64,000 nucleotides of DNA from Gammaproteobacteria bacterium (GTDB lineage: Bacteria; Pseudomonadota; Gammaproteobacteria; Pseudomonadales; Azotimanducaceae). A model generated the notes under the pieces. It was not told the DNA's origin. It did not search any database and saw only the letters and a program-made list of their open reading frames with translations. The stretch spans positions 1 to 64,000 of the forward strand of contig JAPPGK010000030.1 of NCBI GenBank assembly GCA_028821405.1, read 5' to 3'. This document shows, one piece after another, positions 19,172 to 28,304 of the stretch. A program made the position numbers and the translations under genes. The first letter of the stretch is position 1. Each line of letters starts with the position of its first letter.

Positions 19172-19451
19172 CACTGCGTGGGTGGCGGATGACAGCGGCC
19201 GGGCCGCGATCGCGGAGTTCCCGTAGCGCCCCACAGCCGGGCGGGCCGCGTCCGAAGGACGCGCCTTCGCCATTCGCTGTGCGCTCTAACGCGCCGCTTG
19301 CGGCGCGCCGCCTCCGCCTCCGGCCCAGCCACATCGACCCCGAGGCCTGTCCGCCCCCGGGTCCGTGCACGGCACGCCGATTCAGCACAGGCGACGGCAC
19401 ACCCGGCCGCGTGCGATATTCTCGCCCCGACGTCATCCCGTAGACACGCCC

Positions 19452-20627
19452 ATGTCGGATGCCAGCGATCCCGAGTCGCGAAAACCCAAGCGTCGCTGGG
19501 CAGGGACCACGCAGGTCGTCGTGGTGATCGCGTTGGTCCTGCTCGCCCTGCTGTACGCCCGGGCGCCGGACAACAACACCGCCGAGTTGCAAATCGGGGC
19601 CGCCGAGAGTCCCAAGCCGCTGGTCAACGTCTTCCATCCCCTCGCCGGCGCCAACCTGCTGACTGTCGCCGCGACCGGTTCCGTCGACGTCCGCAATCGC
19701 GTCGCGCTAACACCCCAGGTGACCGGCCGGGTCGTGTCCATCTCGGCGTCGCTGCGCGTCGGCGGCACGTTTGCCGCCGGTGAACAACTGCTGGTCATCG
19801 ATCGGCGCGACTTCCAACTCGCCGCCGAGGCGGCCGAGGCCGACGTCGCCACCGCGGAATCGGACCTCAGACTCGAACAGGCGAAGAGCGACGCCGCCCG
19901 GGCCAACTACGACCTGTTGCATCCGGACGAGGAAGTGCCCGCGCTGGTCGCCCGGGTGCCGCAGATCGCCCAGGCCGAAGCGCGGCTCGCCGCCGCCCGC
20001 GCCCGTCAGCGCGTGGCCGCACTCGATCTGGAAAGGACCGTGTTTTCGCTGCCCTTCGACGGCACCGTGACCCGGACGGGCGCGGAAGTCGGCCAACTGC
20101 TGACCCGCGGGCAATCCTTCGGGGAAGTCTTCGCCGACGACGCCATCGAAGTCGTCGCGCCCGTTTCCGCCGACGACCTGAAGCGCCTGGACCCGGCCGT
20201 CGGCCGCCGGGCCCGGATAAGCGATCCGTACCGCACTTTCGATGCAGTCGTTGCAAAGGTATCCGCCGAACTCGACACCCGTTCGCGGTTCGCGACCCTC
20301 TATCTCAAGGTGACCGGCGAACCGCCGCTGCCCGGTACCTTCGTCGACGTCGAGATCGAGGGCCCCGTGTTCGCCGATACCTTCCTGCTCCCGGATGCGG
20401 CGGAGCAGGCCAATGATCGCGTCTGGATCGTCGCGGGCGGCGAACTGCGTGCCGTCACGACCCCCACCATGGGCCGCACCACCAACGGCTGGATCACGCC
20501 CGCCTTCGATCCGGCGGACGGCGTGGTACTCGGTGCGGTACCCGGTGCCCAAGAGGGGCAGGCTGTGCAGGTCGCCAACGCCGAACGCCAGGGGGCGAAC
20601 GCCGGGCCACGTGCCGAAAGGCCATGA
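19452..20627 (+). CDS. RND efflux periplasmic adaptor (membrane fusion protein)
   Basis: This 391-residue protein has one N-terminal membrane span (QVVVVIALVLLALLYA). Its lipoyl-like half (TPQVTGRVVSISASLRVGG) is followed by an alpha-hairpin rich in Ala, Glu and Arg, a second lipoyl half (FDGTVTRTGAEVGQLL), and beta-barrel and membrane-proximal parts. This is the HlyD/AcrA layout of adaptors that bridge an RND pump to an outer-membrane channel. The stop overlaps the pump start as ATGA, so the two are coupled. No TolC-like gene is next to them. The ATG at 19452 is chosen over the track start, because the upstream 29 codons are not protein-like. Confidence 0.9.
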   Translation: MSDASDPESRKPKRRWAGTTQVVVVIALVLLALLYARAPDNNTAELQIGAAESPKPLVNVFHPLAGANLLTVAATGSVDVRNRVALTPQVTGRVVSISASLRVGGTFAAGEQLLVIDRRDFQLAAEAAEADVATAESDLRLEQAKSDAARANYDLLHPDEEVPALVARVPQIAQAEARLAAARARQRVAALDLERTVFSLPFDGTVTRTGAEVGQLLTRGQSFGEVFADDAIEVVAPVSADDLKRLDPAVGRRARISDPYRTFDAVVAKVSAELDTRSRFATLYLKVTGEPPLPGTFVDVEIEGPVFADTFLLPDAAEQANDRVWIVAGGELRAVTTPTMGRTTNGWITPAFDPADGVVLGAVPGAQEGQAVQVANAERQGANAGPRAERP

Positions 20628-23600
20628 GCGACGCAGCGGCGCCGCCAGCGGTTCCCCCCACCCTCCCCGACCGGGGGTTCGTGCAGTACTTCGCCAACAA
20701 TCCGGTCGCCGCCAACCTCATCATGACGCTCATGCTGGTGGGCGGCCTGCTTGCGGGAATGCGCTTGACCGCGCAGATCTTCCCCACCGTCGCGCCGGGA
20801 ATCGTCCTCGTCACCGTTGCCTATCCGGGCGCAACCCCCACCGAAGTGGAGGAAGGCATCACGCGCCGCGTGGAAGAGGCGGTGTCCGGCATCGACGGCG
20901 TCGACCGGGTCACCTCCAAGGCCGCCGAAAACGTCGGCACCGTCACCATCGAGCTGAAGGACTTCGTCGATCCCAAGAAGGTCCGGGACGACGTGGAGGC
21001 GGCGGTGGACCGACTGGCCGACTTTCCACCGGAAGAAGCCGAGCAGGCCGAGGTGGTCGCCGCCGAGACCGTCAGCGACGTGATGACCCTGGTGGTCTCC
21101 TCCGAGCTATCCGAGGCGGAACTGCGCCTTGGCGCCGAGGACCTCGAGGAAGCGCTCCTCTCGCTGCCCGCGGTTTCGCTGGTGTCCCTGTCCGGCGCCC
21201 GGGACTACGAGATCGCCATCGAGGTCCGGGAGCAGGATCTCCGGCGCTTTGGGCTGACCATCGATCGGGTGGCCGCCGCCATTCGCCGCTCGTCGCTCAA
21301 CCTGTCCTCCGGCGAGCTGCGCACCGATGCGGGCGACGTGCTCTTGCGCACCAACCTAAAACGCGAGCGCGGCGAGGAATTCGAGGACATCGTCCTGCGC
21401 GCGAGTCCAGACGGGACCATCCTGCGCCTGGGCGACGTCGCCACGGTACGCGACGGCTTCGCCGACGTGGATCTCCTAAACGAGTACAACGGCCGGCAGA
21501 GCGTCTTCGTACGGGTCCAGAAGTCCGAAGCCGAGGACGTCCTGGTGATCGCGGACGCGATCAAGGATCTGCTCTCGACCTACCAACCGCCGCCGGGCAT
21601 CGACGTCGCGATCTGGGAGGATCAGACGGACATCCTCGCGGCACGCCTGAGTCTCCTGGTGCGCAACGGCGTGCTGGGGTTCGCCCTGGTGTTCCTGTTC
21701 CTCGTGGTCATGCTCGACCTGCGACTCGCCATGTGGGTCGCCATGGGCGTTCCCATTTCCTTCCTCGGCGCATTCCTCCTGTTCGACTTCCTCGCCGTCA
21801 ACATCAACATGGTGTCCCTGTTCGCGCTCATCATGGTGCTCGGCATCGTGGTGGACGACGCCGTGGTGGTGGGCGAGAACATCGTCGCCGAACAGGAAGC
21901 CGGCCGCCTCGTGGGCCCGGCAGCGGCGGTCGCGGGTGCACACGGCGTCCAGGGGCCCGTGCTGATCGGCGTGCTGACCACCATGGCCGCGTTCGCGCCG
22001 CTGATGTTCGTCACCGGCGTGTTCGGGCAGATCCTCGGGGAGGTCGCCGTCGTCGTGATCACCGTGCTGACGATGTCGCTCATCGAGGTCTTCTACATCC
22101 TCCCCGCGCACCTGTCACACGGCGGTCCCTGGAGTCGCTGGCCGCTCGACGCCTTCCAGGCTTGGGTCGCCCGGGGGGTGCGGCGGTTCCGGGACGACAC
22201 CCTCGTCCCCGCAGTGGCCGCCGCGGTGCGACACCGCTACCTGACGCTGCTCGGCGGCGTGGCGCTGATGGCCGTCGCCGCGGCGATGGTCGGCACCGGG
22301 ATCGTGCGGTTCAACTTCATGCCGAACCTGGAACCGGACCTGATCACCGCCGATGTGCAGTTCCCGGTCGGCACGCCCTTCGAGGTCACCCGCACCGCCG
22401 CCGAGCACATCGCGCGGGCGGCCCATGCCACCAACGCCGAGATCGACGAGTCGCCCTTCCGCGCCGTCAGTGTCACCGTGGGCGGACGGGCCCGCGACTC
22501 CACCGGCCCCATGGCCGTCGGCGGCATGGACATCGCGAGCAACTTCGCCATGGTGCAGGTCCAACTCAAGATCTCCCGCACCCAATCGGCCCAGCAACTC
22601 GAACGGCTCTGGCGGGCCAAGGTGGGCGAGGTCGCCGGTGCCGAGCGGCTGTCGTTCTCGTCGGCGTTCTTCTCCGACGAGGTATCCATCGAGTACGAAC
22701 TCGCGCACCCGGACGACGATGTCCTCATCGAAGCCGTGGAGGAAATGAAGCGCGGCTATCGCGGCATTCCCGGCATGGTCGAAGTCGACGACACGGCCAA
22801 CGAAGGCAAACGCCAGTACGACATCGAACTCACCGCCGCCGGCGAGGCCGCCGGTCTGTCGCCGGCCGATATCGCGCGCCAACTCCGGGGCGCGTTCTGG
22901 GGCAACGAGGTGCAGCGCATCCAGCGAGGCCGCCAGGAGATCAAGGTCATGGTCAAGAACCCGGAGGATCAGCGCCGCAGCACGCGCGACCTCTACAACG
23001 TCCGCATCCGCCTGGCCGACGGGACCGAGGCACCGCTGTCGGCCGTGGCGGAGTTGGCGGAGTCCCGGGACTTCTCCTCCATCGACCGGGTCGACGGACT
23101 GCGGGTGGTCAAGGTGCGCGGCCGGGTTGATACGAACGTCATCACCACCAGCCAAGCCGACGCGATCGTCCGGGACGAGTTGATGCCGTCACTGCGCGAA
23201 GCCTATCCGGGTCTCGCGGTCATCCAGTCGGGGTTCGGACGAGAGCAGGCCCAGGACATGGCGGCGCTGGGCGACCTCGCCATCGTCGCGCTGCTGGTGA
23301 TCTTCGTCCTGCTCGCCTCCAAGCTCCGGAGCTACTCCGAGCCGCTCATCATCCTCGCCGGGGTGCCGCTCGGCGCTTCGGGTGCCGTCATCGGCCACTT
23401 CATTCTGGGCTACGACCTGTCGTTCATCTCGATGTTCGGCATGGTCGCGTTGAGCGGCGTGGTGGTGAACGACTCGCTGGTCATGATCGACCGCTACAAC
23501 AAGATCCGCCTGGCGTCGGGATTGGCGCCCGCCGAGGCCATCGTGGAAGCCGTCCGGCACCGTTTCCGGGCGATCTTCCTGACCACCGCGACCACCGCGC

Positions 23601-23791
23601 TGGGCCTCACACCGATGCTCTTCGAGACCGACACCCAGGCACAGTTCCTGATCCCCATGGCCGTCAGCCTCGCCACCGGAATCCTTTTCGCGAGCGTGAT
23701 GATCCTGTTCGTGGTGCCGGCGCTGACGATGATCGTGGCGGGACGGGAAGGGAAGCGCCCGGTAGTGATCTCAGCCAAGGCGACATCATAG
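20624..23791 (+). CDS. RND-family efflux permease (AcrB/Czc-type superfamily)
   Basis: This 1055-residue inner-membrane proton antiporter has the expected repeat of six-span halves with two large periplasmic loops. The first span starts near FANNPVAANLIMTLMLVGG. Conserved TM4 residues appear in LIMVLGIVVDDAVVVGEN, with the proton-relay aspartate pair, and the second half repeats them in MFGMVALSGVVVNDSLVMID. The pattern fits the MMPL/AcrB-like pumps often paired with short adaptors. The substrate (drug, lipid or metal) cannot be read. It overlaps the adaptor by four bases. Confidence 0.93.
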   Translation: MSDAAAPPAVPPTLPDRGFVQYFANNPVAANLIMTLMLVGGLLAGMRLTAQIFPTVAPGIVLVTVAYPGATPTEVEEGITRRVEEAVSGIDGVDRVTSKAAENVGTVTIELKDFVDPKKVRDDVEAAVDRLADFPPEEAEQAEVVAAETVSDVMTLVVSSELSEAELRLGAEDLEEALLSLPAVSLVSLSGARDYEIAIEVREQDLRRFGLTIDRVAAAIRRSSLNLSSGELRTDAGDVLLRTNLKRERGEEFEDIVLRASPDGTILRLGDVATVRDGFADVDLLNEYNGRQSVFVRVQKSEAEDVLVIADAIKDLLSTYQPPPGIDVAIWEDQTDILAARLSLLVRNGVLGFALVFLFLVVMLDLRLAMWVAMGVPISFLGAFLLFDFLAVNINMVSLFALIMVLGIVVDDAVVVGENIVAEQEAGRLVGPAAAVAGAHGVQGPVLIGVLTTMAAFAPLMFVTGVFGQILGEVAVVVITVLTMSLIEVFYILPAHLSHGGPWSRWPLDAFQAWVARGVRRFRDDTLVPAVAAAVRHRYLTLLGGVALMAVAAAMVGTGIVRFNFMPNLEPDLITADVQFPVGTPFEVTRTAAEHIARAAHATNAEIDESPFRAVSVTVGGRARDSTGPMAVGGMDIASNFAMVQVQLKISRTQSAQQLERLWRAKVGEVAGAERLSFSSAFFSDEVSIEYELAHPDDDVLIEAVEEMKRGYRGIPGMVEVDDTANEGKRQYDIELTAAGEAAGLSPADIARQLRGAFWGNEVQRIQRGRQEIKVMVKNPEDQRRSTRDLYNVRIRLADGTEAPLSAVAELAESRDFSSIDRVDGLRVVKVRGRVDTNVITTSQADAIVRDELMPSLREAYPGLAVIQSGFGREQAQDMAALGDLAIVALLVIFVLLASKLRSYSEPLIILAGVPLGASGAVIGHFILGYDLSFISMFGMVALSGVVVNDSLVMIDRYNKIRLASGLAPAEAIVEAVRHRFRAIFLTTATTALGLTPMLFETDTQAQFLIPMAVSLATGILFASVMILFVVPALTMIVAGREGKRPVVISAKATS

Positions 23792-23864
23792 GTTGCGACT
23801 CGGCCACGTAGGCACCCCGGCCGACGACACGCTCGGACTCCAGCTCCATTGCGTCGAACAACGC

Positions 23865-23914
23865 CAATGGCATATTATTTCCAATAATCAACGAAAAACC
23901 GTTGAGATTGCAAA
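23865..23914 (+). promoter_or_regulatory. AT-rich leader with inverted repeat before the ATPase-RloB pair
   Basis: The sequence turns AT-rich just upstream of the ATPase gene, in an otherwise GC-rich region. It contains TATTAT (23873-23878), a possible -10 element, inside the inverted repeat ATTATT-TCC-AATAAT. This is a plausible promoter or operator; a matching -35 element is not clear. Confidence 0.35.
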
Positions 23915-25138
23915 ATGATCCACGAATTCACGGTATCCAACTTCCTCTCCGTTGGAGAAGAGGCGGTCATCGATCTACGCATTCGGGGGACGGCACCCGA
24001 CCTCAACTCCTTCCGGCACAGCGGCGCGAAACCTTCGTTACGCCTTCCCACCGCGATCGTGCTCATGGGACCGAACGGATCGGGCAAGACGACGATGTTG
24101 ACGGCATTGGTCAGGGCTCTTCAAATTGCGTCCGCGCGCTTGGGCGACAGCACGGCTATCGAGTCGGTAATCCCTTTCATGTCGGCGAAAACCCGGCGGA
24201 TTCCAACCCGGTTCTGTCTCGTGACGGAGGAAGACTGGCTTGCCCCCGGCGATGCTCCGCAAGTGTTTCGGTACATCGTGGAGATCGATCACGGGGTCAG
24301 ATCAGTCGATGGGTTCGAAAGTCTTGCCGACCGATCCGTTTCGGTACGATCCGAGAAACTGTTTCACTTTCCAAGGGGTCGTCCCCGGAGGCTCCTCGAC
24401 CGGGGTTCGGCTTCAACGTCGATCTATACCGCACCCGAATTCGGGTTGCGAGCCCAGGATGATCGGCTCAAGGCCGTGCGCCCCGATTCCTCGGCCATCT
24501 CTACCCTCAACGAACTCAACGTTGAGCTTGCGGGCAGAATAGCCGAGAGGTTTCGAAGCTACCTCCATTCAACCAACCTTGACCCAAGGGGAAGCCTCAA
24601 TGAGGCCGTGTTGGGTAGCATGTCCGAAGTTGCTCCCGAGTTGATCCGTCGTGTCGGCAGAGATATCCATTGCGCCGACCTTGGGATTCGGGGTATGGAG
24701 CTACGGGACGGCAACACCGGACGGACCTTCTGGTTCGAACACGAGGGTGTCGATGCCCCCATACCACTAGGTCTTGAGTCGCACGGTACCCAAAGGCTCT
24801 TACAACTGCTTCCTCAGATCGGGTTGGCCCTAGACACCGCCGGACTCGCCGTTTTCGACGAAGTCGACGCCGACCTCCACGTTGACCTCGCCAACGAGTT
24901 GATCGGTTGGTTCCGATCTCGCGTACGCAATCCGAAGGGTGCCCAATTGTTCCTGACGACCCATAACGTTGGCCTACTCGATGACTGCGAGAAGGAGGAA
25001 CTGTTCATCGTCGAAAAGGACTCTTCCGGCAGCACGCAGATACATGGTGCCCAGGACGTCGAGGGACTGCGGCGGGACGCCCGTCTGTACCCCAAGTATC
25101 GTGCAGGTGCGATTGGCGGCATCCCCAGCTTGGGCTGA
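23915..25138 (+). CDS. AAA/ABC-type ATPase of a defence-like pair (RloA/OLD-like)
   Basis: This 407-residue protein starts with MIHEFTVSNFLSVGEEA, the N-terminal strand typical of SMC/OLD-like AAA_15/AAA_21 ATPases. Walker A is GPNGSGKT (residues 52-59), Walker B is GLAVFDEVDADLH near residue 311, and LTTHNVGLL supplies the switch histidine near 349. The DNA-repair-like ABC fold without a fused nuclease and the next gene suggest a two-part sensor-effector unit, as in RloAB and PARIS. The next gene begins three bases after the stop. Base composition is lower in GC than the flanking operons, which fits transfer. Function in phage defence is inferred. Confidence 0.82.
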   Translation: MIHEFTVSNFLSVGEEAVIDLRIRGTAPDLNSFRHSGAKPSLRLPTAIVLMGPNGSGKTTMLTALVRALQIASARLGDSTAIESVIPFMSAKTRRIPTRFCLVTEEDWLAPGDAPQVFRYIVEIDHGVRSVDGFESLADRSVSVRSEKLFHFPRGRPRRLLDRGSASTSIYTAPEFGLRAQDDRLKAVRPDSSAISTLNELNVELAGRIAERFRSYLHSTNLDPRGSLNEAVLGSMSEVAPELIRRVGRDIHCADLGIRGMELRDGNTGRTFWFEHEGVDAPIPLGLESHGTQRLLQLLPQIGLALDTAGLAVFDEVDADLHVDLANELIGWFRSRVRNPKGAQLFLTTHNVGLLDDCEKEELFIVEKDSSGSTQIHGAQDVEGLRRDARLYPKYRAGAIGGIPSLG

Positions 25139-25141
25139 ACC

Positions 25142-25720
25142 ATGCCTCGCGGTCTGAGGACACGTCGCGGTCGGATTTTCCCGCGTAGACGCGTAGTTTT
25201 CGTTGGCGGAGAGGGTCCGAGCGAGAGGGCATTCGCGCGCTTCCTCCAGCAATGCTGCACCGAAGTGGCGCTCAACGTTCATTTGAGATCCTGGGAGGGA
25301 AGCGGCGGCGACTCCCTTTCCGTCGTACGCGACATGAGTCGATATCTGAAACGCCAGCAGTTCGCCGCCGAAGTCGAAACGAAGGTGGTCCTACTCGATG
25401 AAGACCGTATCGACGAGGATTATCGAAATGGTCGTGACGCACGAGCATACGCACGCCAGTCTGGGATTGGGATCGTGCTCCAAACTCCAAATCTGGAGGG
25501 CGTTCTACTCAGACTACATCCGAACAACGAGCAGCGGGTGGTCTCTGCCCACGAAGCCGAACGCGAGCTCAAGCGAATCTGGCCAAGTTACAGGAAGCCA
25601 CCCAGTTCAACTCAGTTGAGCAGTCGGTTTTCGCTCGCCGATCTACGGCGGGCCGCCAAGCACGATCCCGAGTTGCGACAACTGCTCACCACAATCGGAT
25701 TGATCCGAGTTGACCGCTAG
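25142..25720 (+). CDS. RloB-like protein, TOPRIM-type putative effector
   Basis: This 192-residue protein has the RloB pattern: strand VVFVGGEGPSERAF with the acidic GEGPSE (residues 23-28), then GSGGDSLSVVRDM, then the acidic strand VVLLDEDRID (DED at 86-88), then IGIVLQTPNLEGVLLRLH. The E...DxD spacing resembles a TOPRIM metal site, known in OLD-type nucleases and the PARIS effector. In RloA-RloB pairs the ATPase is thought to control the partner. It starts three bases after the ATPase stop and ends overlapping the convergent SDR gene by four bases. It may act as a nuclease; no activity can be shown from sequence. Confidence 0.68.
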   Translation: MPRGLRTRRGRIFPRRRVVFVGGEGPSERAFARFLQQCCTEVALNVHLRSWEGSGGDSLSVVRDMSRYLKRQQFAAEVETKVVLLDEDRIDEDYRNGRDARAYARQSGIGIVLQTPNLEGVLLRLHPNNEQRVVSAHEAERELKRIWPSYRKPPSSTQLSSRFSLADLRRAAKHDPELRQLLTTIGLIRVDR

Positions 25721-26475
25721 AAATGCGAGACGCCGCCGTCGATGGCGATGGTGTCGCCGGTGTGGTAGCTGCTCTCGTCGCTGGCGAAGTACACGGCGAT
25801 ACCCTTGAAGTCCTCCGGCTGGCCCCAGCGGCGCTGGGGAATGCGCTTGATGACCCGGGTCTGGAACGCCTCCGTCTGGAATGCCCGCTCGGTCATCGCC
25901 GTTTCGATCCAACCCGGGATGATGGCGTTGGCGCGGATGCCGTAGCGTGCCTGTCCCACGGCCAGCGACTGGATCAATGCGATCACGCCCGCCTTGGTGG
26001 CGGAGTAGTGCTCGCTGCCGGCCGCGCCGAAGCGCGCGGTGCCGCTGCTGGTTACCACCAACGACCCGCCCCGGCCGGACTTGCGCATGTGCTTGACGGT
26101 TTCGCGGAAGGTGAACATGACGCCGTCCATGTTGACCTTGAAGACCCGGTGCCAGTCCTCGATGGTCATGGCGTCGAACTGACCCCCGCCGCCGCCGACC
26201 CCCGCATTGGCGAAGCACGAATCCACGTTGCCGAAGATGGCCAGGGTCTCCGCGAAGGCATCCACCACCTGGGCCTCGTCGCTGACATCGCAGCGCAGTG
26301 CCGCCACGCGGCCCCCGTGTTGCGCGAGCGTCTCCTTCGCCGCCGCGTTCTTGTCTTCGTTGGTGCCCCAGATGCACACGCCGGCACCGTGCTCCGCCAG
26401 GCCTTCAGCGAAACCCAGGCCGATACCGCCGTTGCCGCCCGTCACGAGCGCTACTTTTCCCGTCAAGTCGAACAT
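25717..26475 (-). CDS. Short-chain dehydrogenase/reductase
   Basis: This 252-residue SDR has the classical motifs: NAD(P)-binding TGGNGGIG near residue 13, NAG near 90, catalytic SSG...HYSATKAG around residues 143-160, and the C-terminal DGGVSHF typical of FabG-like members. It oxidises or reduces a hydroxyl or keto group with NAD(P); the substrate is unknown. It stands alone and converges on the RloB-like gene. Confidence 0.9.
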   Translation of the reverse strand: MFDLTGKVALVTGGNGGIGLGFAEGLAEHGAGVCIWGTNEDKNAAAKETLAQHGGRVAALRCDVSDEAQVVDAFAETLAIFGNVDSCFANAGVGGGGGQFDAMTIEDWHRVFKVNMDGVMFTFRETVKHMRKSGRGGSLVVTSSGTARFGAAGSEHYSATKAGVIALIQSLAVGQARYGIRANAIIPGWIETAMTERAFQTEAFQTRVIKRIPQRRWGQPEDFKGIAVYFASDESSYHTGDTIAIDGGVSHF

Positions 26476-26570
26476 TACTGCCTCCGATCATCGAGCGCGA
26501 AGAATAACCCACGCGGGCGGTGGCGCGTTGGGCCGGCGCCCGTGGGGACGTCCGCTCCCCACGCAGCGTG

Positions 26571-26647
26571 CTGGACGAACCGCAGGGACACCCAACTGGA
26601 CGAACCGCAGGGACAGTGACGGGCGCGTGGACGAACCGCCGGGGCGG
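26571..26647 (+). repeat. Short direct repeats between the SDR gene and the six-gene operon
   Basis: CTGGACGAACCGCAGGGACA occurs exactly at 26571 and 26596, and a diverged third copy (TGGACGAACCGCCGGGGCGG) starts near 26628. No gene is seen in this 250-base gap. Confidence 0.7.
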
Positions 26648-26729
26648 ACCTTGCAGTCGCCCGGACTCGCAACGCAGCGTAGGACCGGGACCGGACAAGC
26701 CCGTCCACTACGTGTCGAAGGACATGGCG

Positions 26730-28304
26730 TTATCGCGGTCGATCGAAGGCGACGCGGAAGCCCAGCGTCGGGGAGCGGTGGTTCGGTGCGACGTGGTTCC
26801 TGAAATCCATGCGCGCGGTCTCGCCGATCGGCAACAGGTAGTTGCCGCCCTTGACGACCACCGAATAGCGACCGGATGCCCCGGACACGCTGCGCGTCCA
26901 CTCCGAGACGTTGCCGCCCATGGCGAGCAAGCCCTCGGGGGTGGCGTCGTGGTCGTCCCCCCTCACCACCCGCGGCTCTCGTGCAACATGATCGGCGGGC
27001 ACCGAGTTGACCCACGCCCGCCATTCGTTGCCCCAGGGATAGATGCGCCGGCCCTGTCCCGAGGCGGCGCCTTCCCACTCCTGGGCCGTCGGCAACCGCC
27101 CCCCTGCCCAGGATGCGAAGGCGTAGGCCGACCACCAGTCCACGTTGACCACCGGCAGGTCCGGTTCGTGCATCTGCGCCTCCCAATCCTGAGGCCGGTG
27201 CCGGTGGCCGCGCGGCTGGTTCGCCTCCGCGTGCAACCCCAAGGCGACGAACGGATCGCGCAGGAACGCGTCGTACTCGCGGCGGGTGATCTCGGTGGTC
27301 GTGAGATGGACCTCCACCGCCCCTCGGCCATCCTCCGCGAACAGGCGCCCGATCAGCGACAGGCGGTCGCGCGGGATGTGCGCCAACAGTCCCGGCACCC
27401 GGGCATCTTCGGGGATGCCGATGCCGTATTCGCCGACCGCCAGCACCGCCGTGTCGGTCTCGGTACGCCAAGGCGTGGCGGCGGGTGCCGACTCGTACAC
27501 GCAACGGAACCCCAGGTAGGGCGAGCGATAGTTCGCCGGCGCCCGGCGGTTGAGGACACCCAAGCTGTAGAGATCCCGCGGCGCGTTGTAGCCGTTGCCG
27601 CCCATGACCAGCGCGGTGGGCGGCACGCCTGCGCCCGCGGCCCACTCCGAGACGTTGTGGCCCAACTCGGCCACGCCCTGCGGCGTATCCGTCTCGGGAT
27701 GGCCGGCACAGGGCCTGGTCGCATTCAGCAGCGGATCGAGATAGGGCCACGGCGCCGGGTTGAAATCCTCCCCCCAAGGGTAGCGCCGTCCTTCGCGGCC
27801 CACCGCCGCAGCCGTCCATTCGTCGCCGCTGGGCAACCGGCCGCCGGCAGCGGCGCAATACGCCCAGGCGTCGTAGAACGTCAGCCCGTTGGCCGGCGCG
27901 TCCAGACGGCCGCTCACCACGTGATCGCGGGTGTCCGTACTGTATTGCCACCCGGGCGGCTCACCCGGTGCCCCGATGTCGAGCCCGGACTGGAACGGCA
28001 GCCATTGCAGGAACCGGTAGAAGTCGCCCTGGCGTACCTCGCAGCGGTCGAACCAGAGTGGGCGGCGGATCGCCACGCGCCGCGAACCGGCCGCGAAGAC
28101 ATGGTCGAAGGATCGGATGTAGGCGAAATGGTCGAGATGGCCGAGCAGAACCTCGTCGAGGCGCGTGCCGGGCGAGTCCGCACGGGCGGACGCCTCGAAC
28201 CGGACACCCACCGTGTCGAAGTCCCTGACCAGCGGTCGCAGCTTGACCACCGCGGCGGCCACGCACACCGCAGCCAGCACCAGGACGACCCGACGACCCG
28301 TCAC
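26730..28304 (-). CDS. Membrane-anchored protein with two FGE-sulfatase (SUMF1-like) folds, last gene of six-gene operon
   Basis: This 524-residue protein has an N-terminal membrane span (VVLVLAAVCVAAAVV). Two formylglycine-generating-enzyme-type domains follow, roughly residues 50-290 and 320-520. Both carry the fold's landmarks: a GGRLPS-ADEW-like element (GGRLPSGDEW and GGRLPTAQEW), YPWG, NVSEW, and a closing SPYLGFRC or SPTLGFRV. The active-site cysteine pair of true FGE is not found in either domain, so a binding or structural role is more likely than sulfatase activation. No sulfatase gene lies nearby. It starts with GTG, overlapping the previous stop by four bases (GTGA). The fold faces the periplasm if the anchor is N-in. 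Confidence 0.78.
   Translation of the reverse strand: MTGRRVVLVLAAVCVAAAVVKLRPLVRDFDTVGVRFEASARADSPGTRLDEVLLGHLDHFAYIRSFDHVFAAGSRRVAIRRPLWFDRCEVRQGDFYRFLQWLPFQSGLDIGAPGEPPGWQYSTDTRDHVVSGRLDAPANGLTFYDAWAYCAAAGGRLPSGDEWTAAAVGREGRRYPWGEDFNPAPWPYLDPLLNATRPCAGHPETDTPQGVAELGHNVSEWAAGAGVPPTALVMGGNGYNAPRDLYSLGVLNRRAPANYRSPYLGFRCVYESAPAATPWRTETDTAVLAVGEYGIGIPEDARVPGLLAHIPRDRLSLIGRLFAEDGRGAVEVHLTTTEITRREYDAFLRDPFVALGLHAEANQPRGHRHRPQDWEAQMHEPDLPVVNVDWWSAYAFASWAGGRLPTAQEWEGAASGQGRRIYPWGNEWRAWVNSVPADHVAREPRVVRGDDHDATPEGLLAMGGNVSEWTRSVSGASGRYSVVVKGGNYLLPIGETARMDFRNHVAPNHRSPTLGFRVAFDRPR

Noticed and set aside
26730-28304. Annotation as a sulfatase-modifying enzyme
   Set aside because: The catalytic cysteines are absent and no sulfatase is present in the window.
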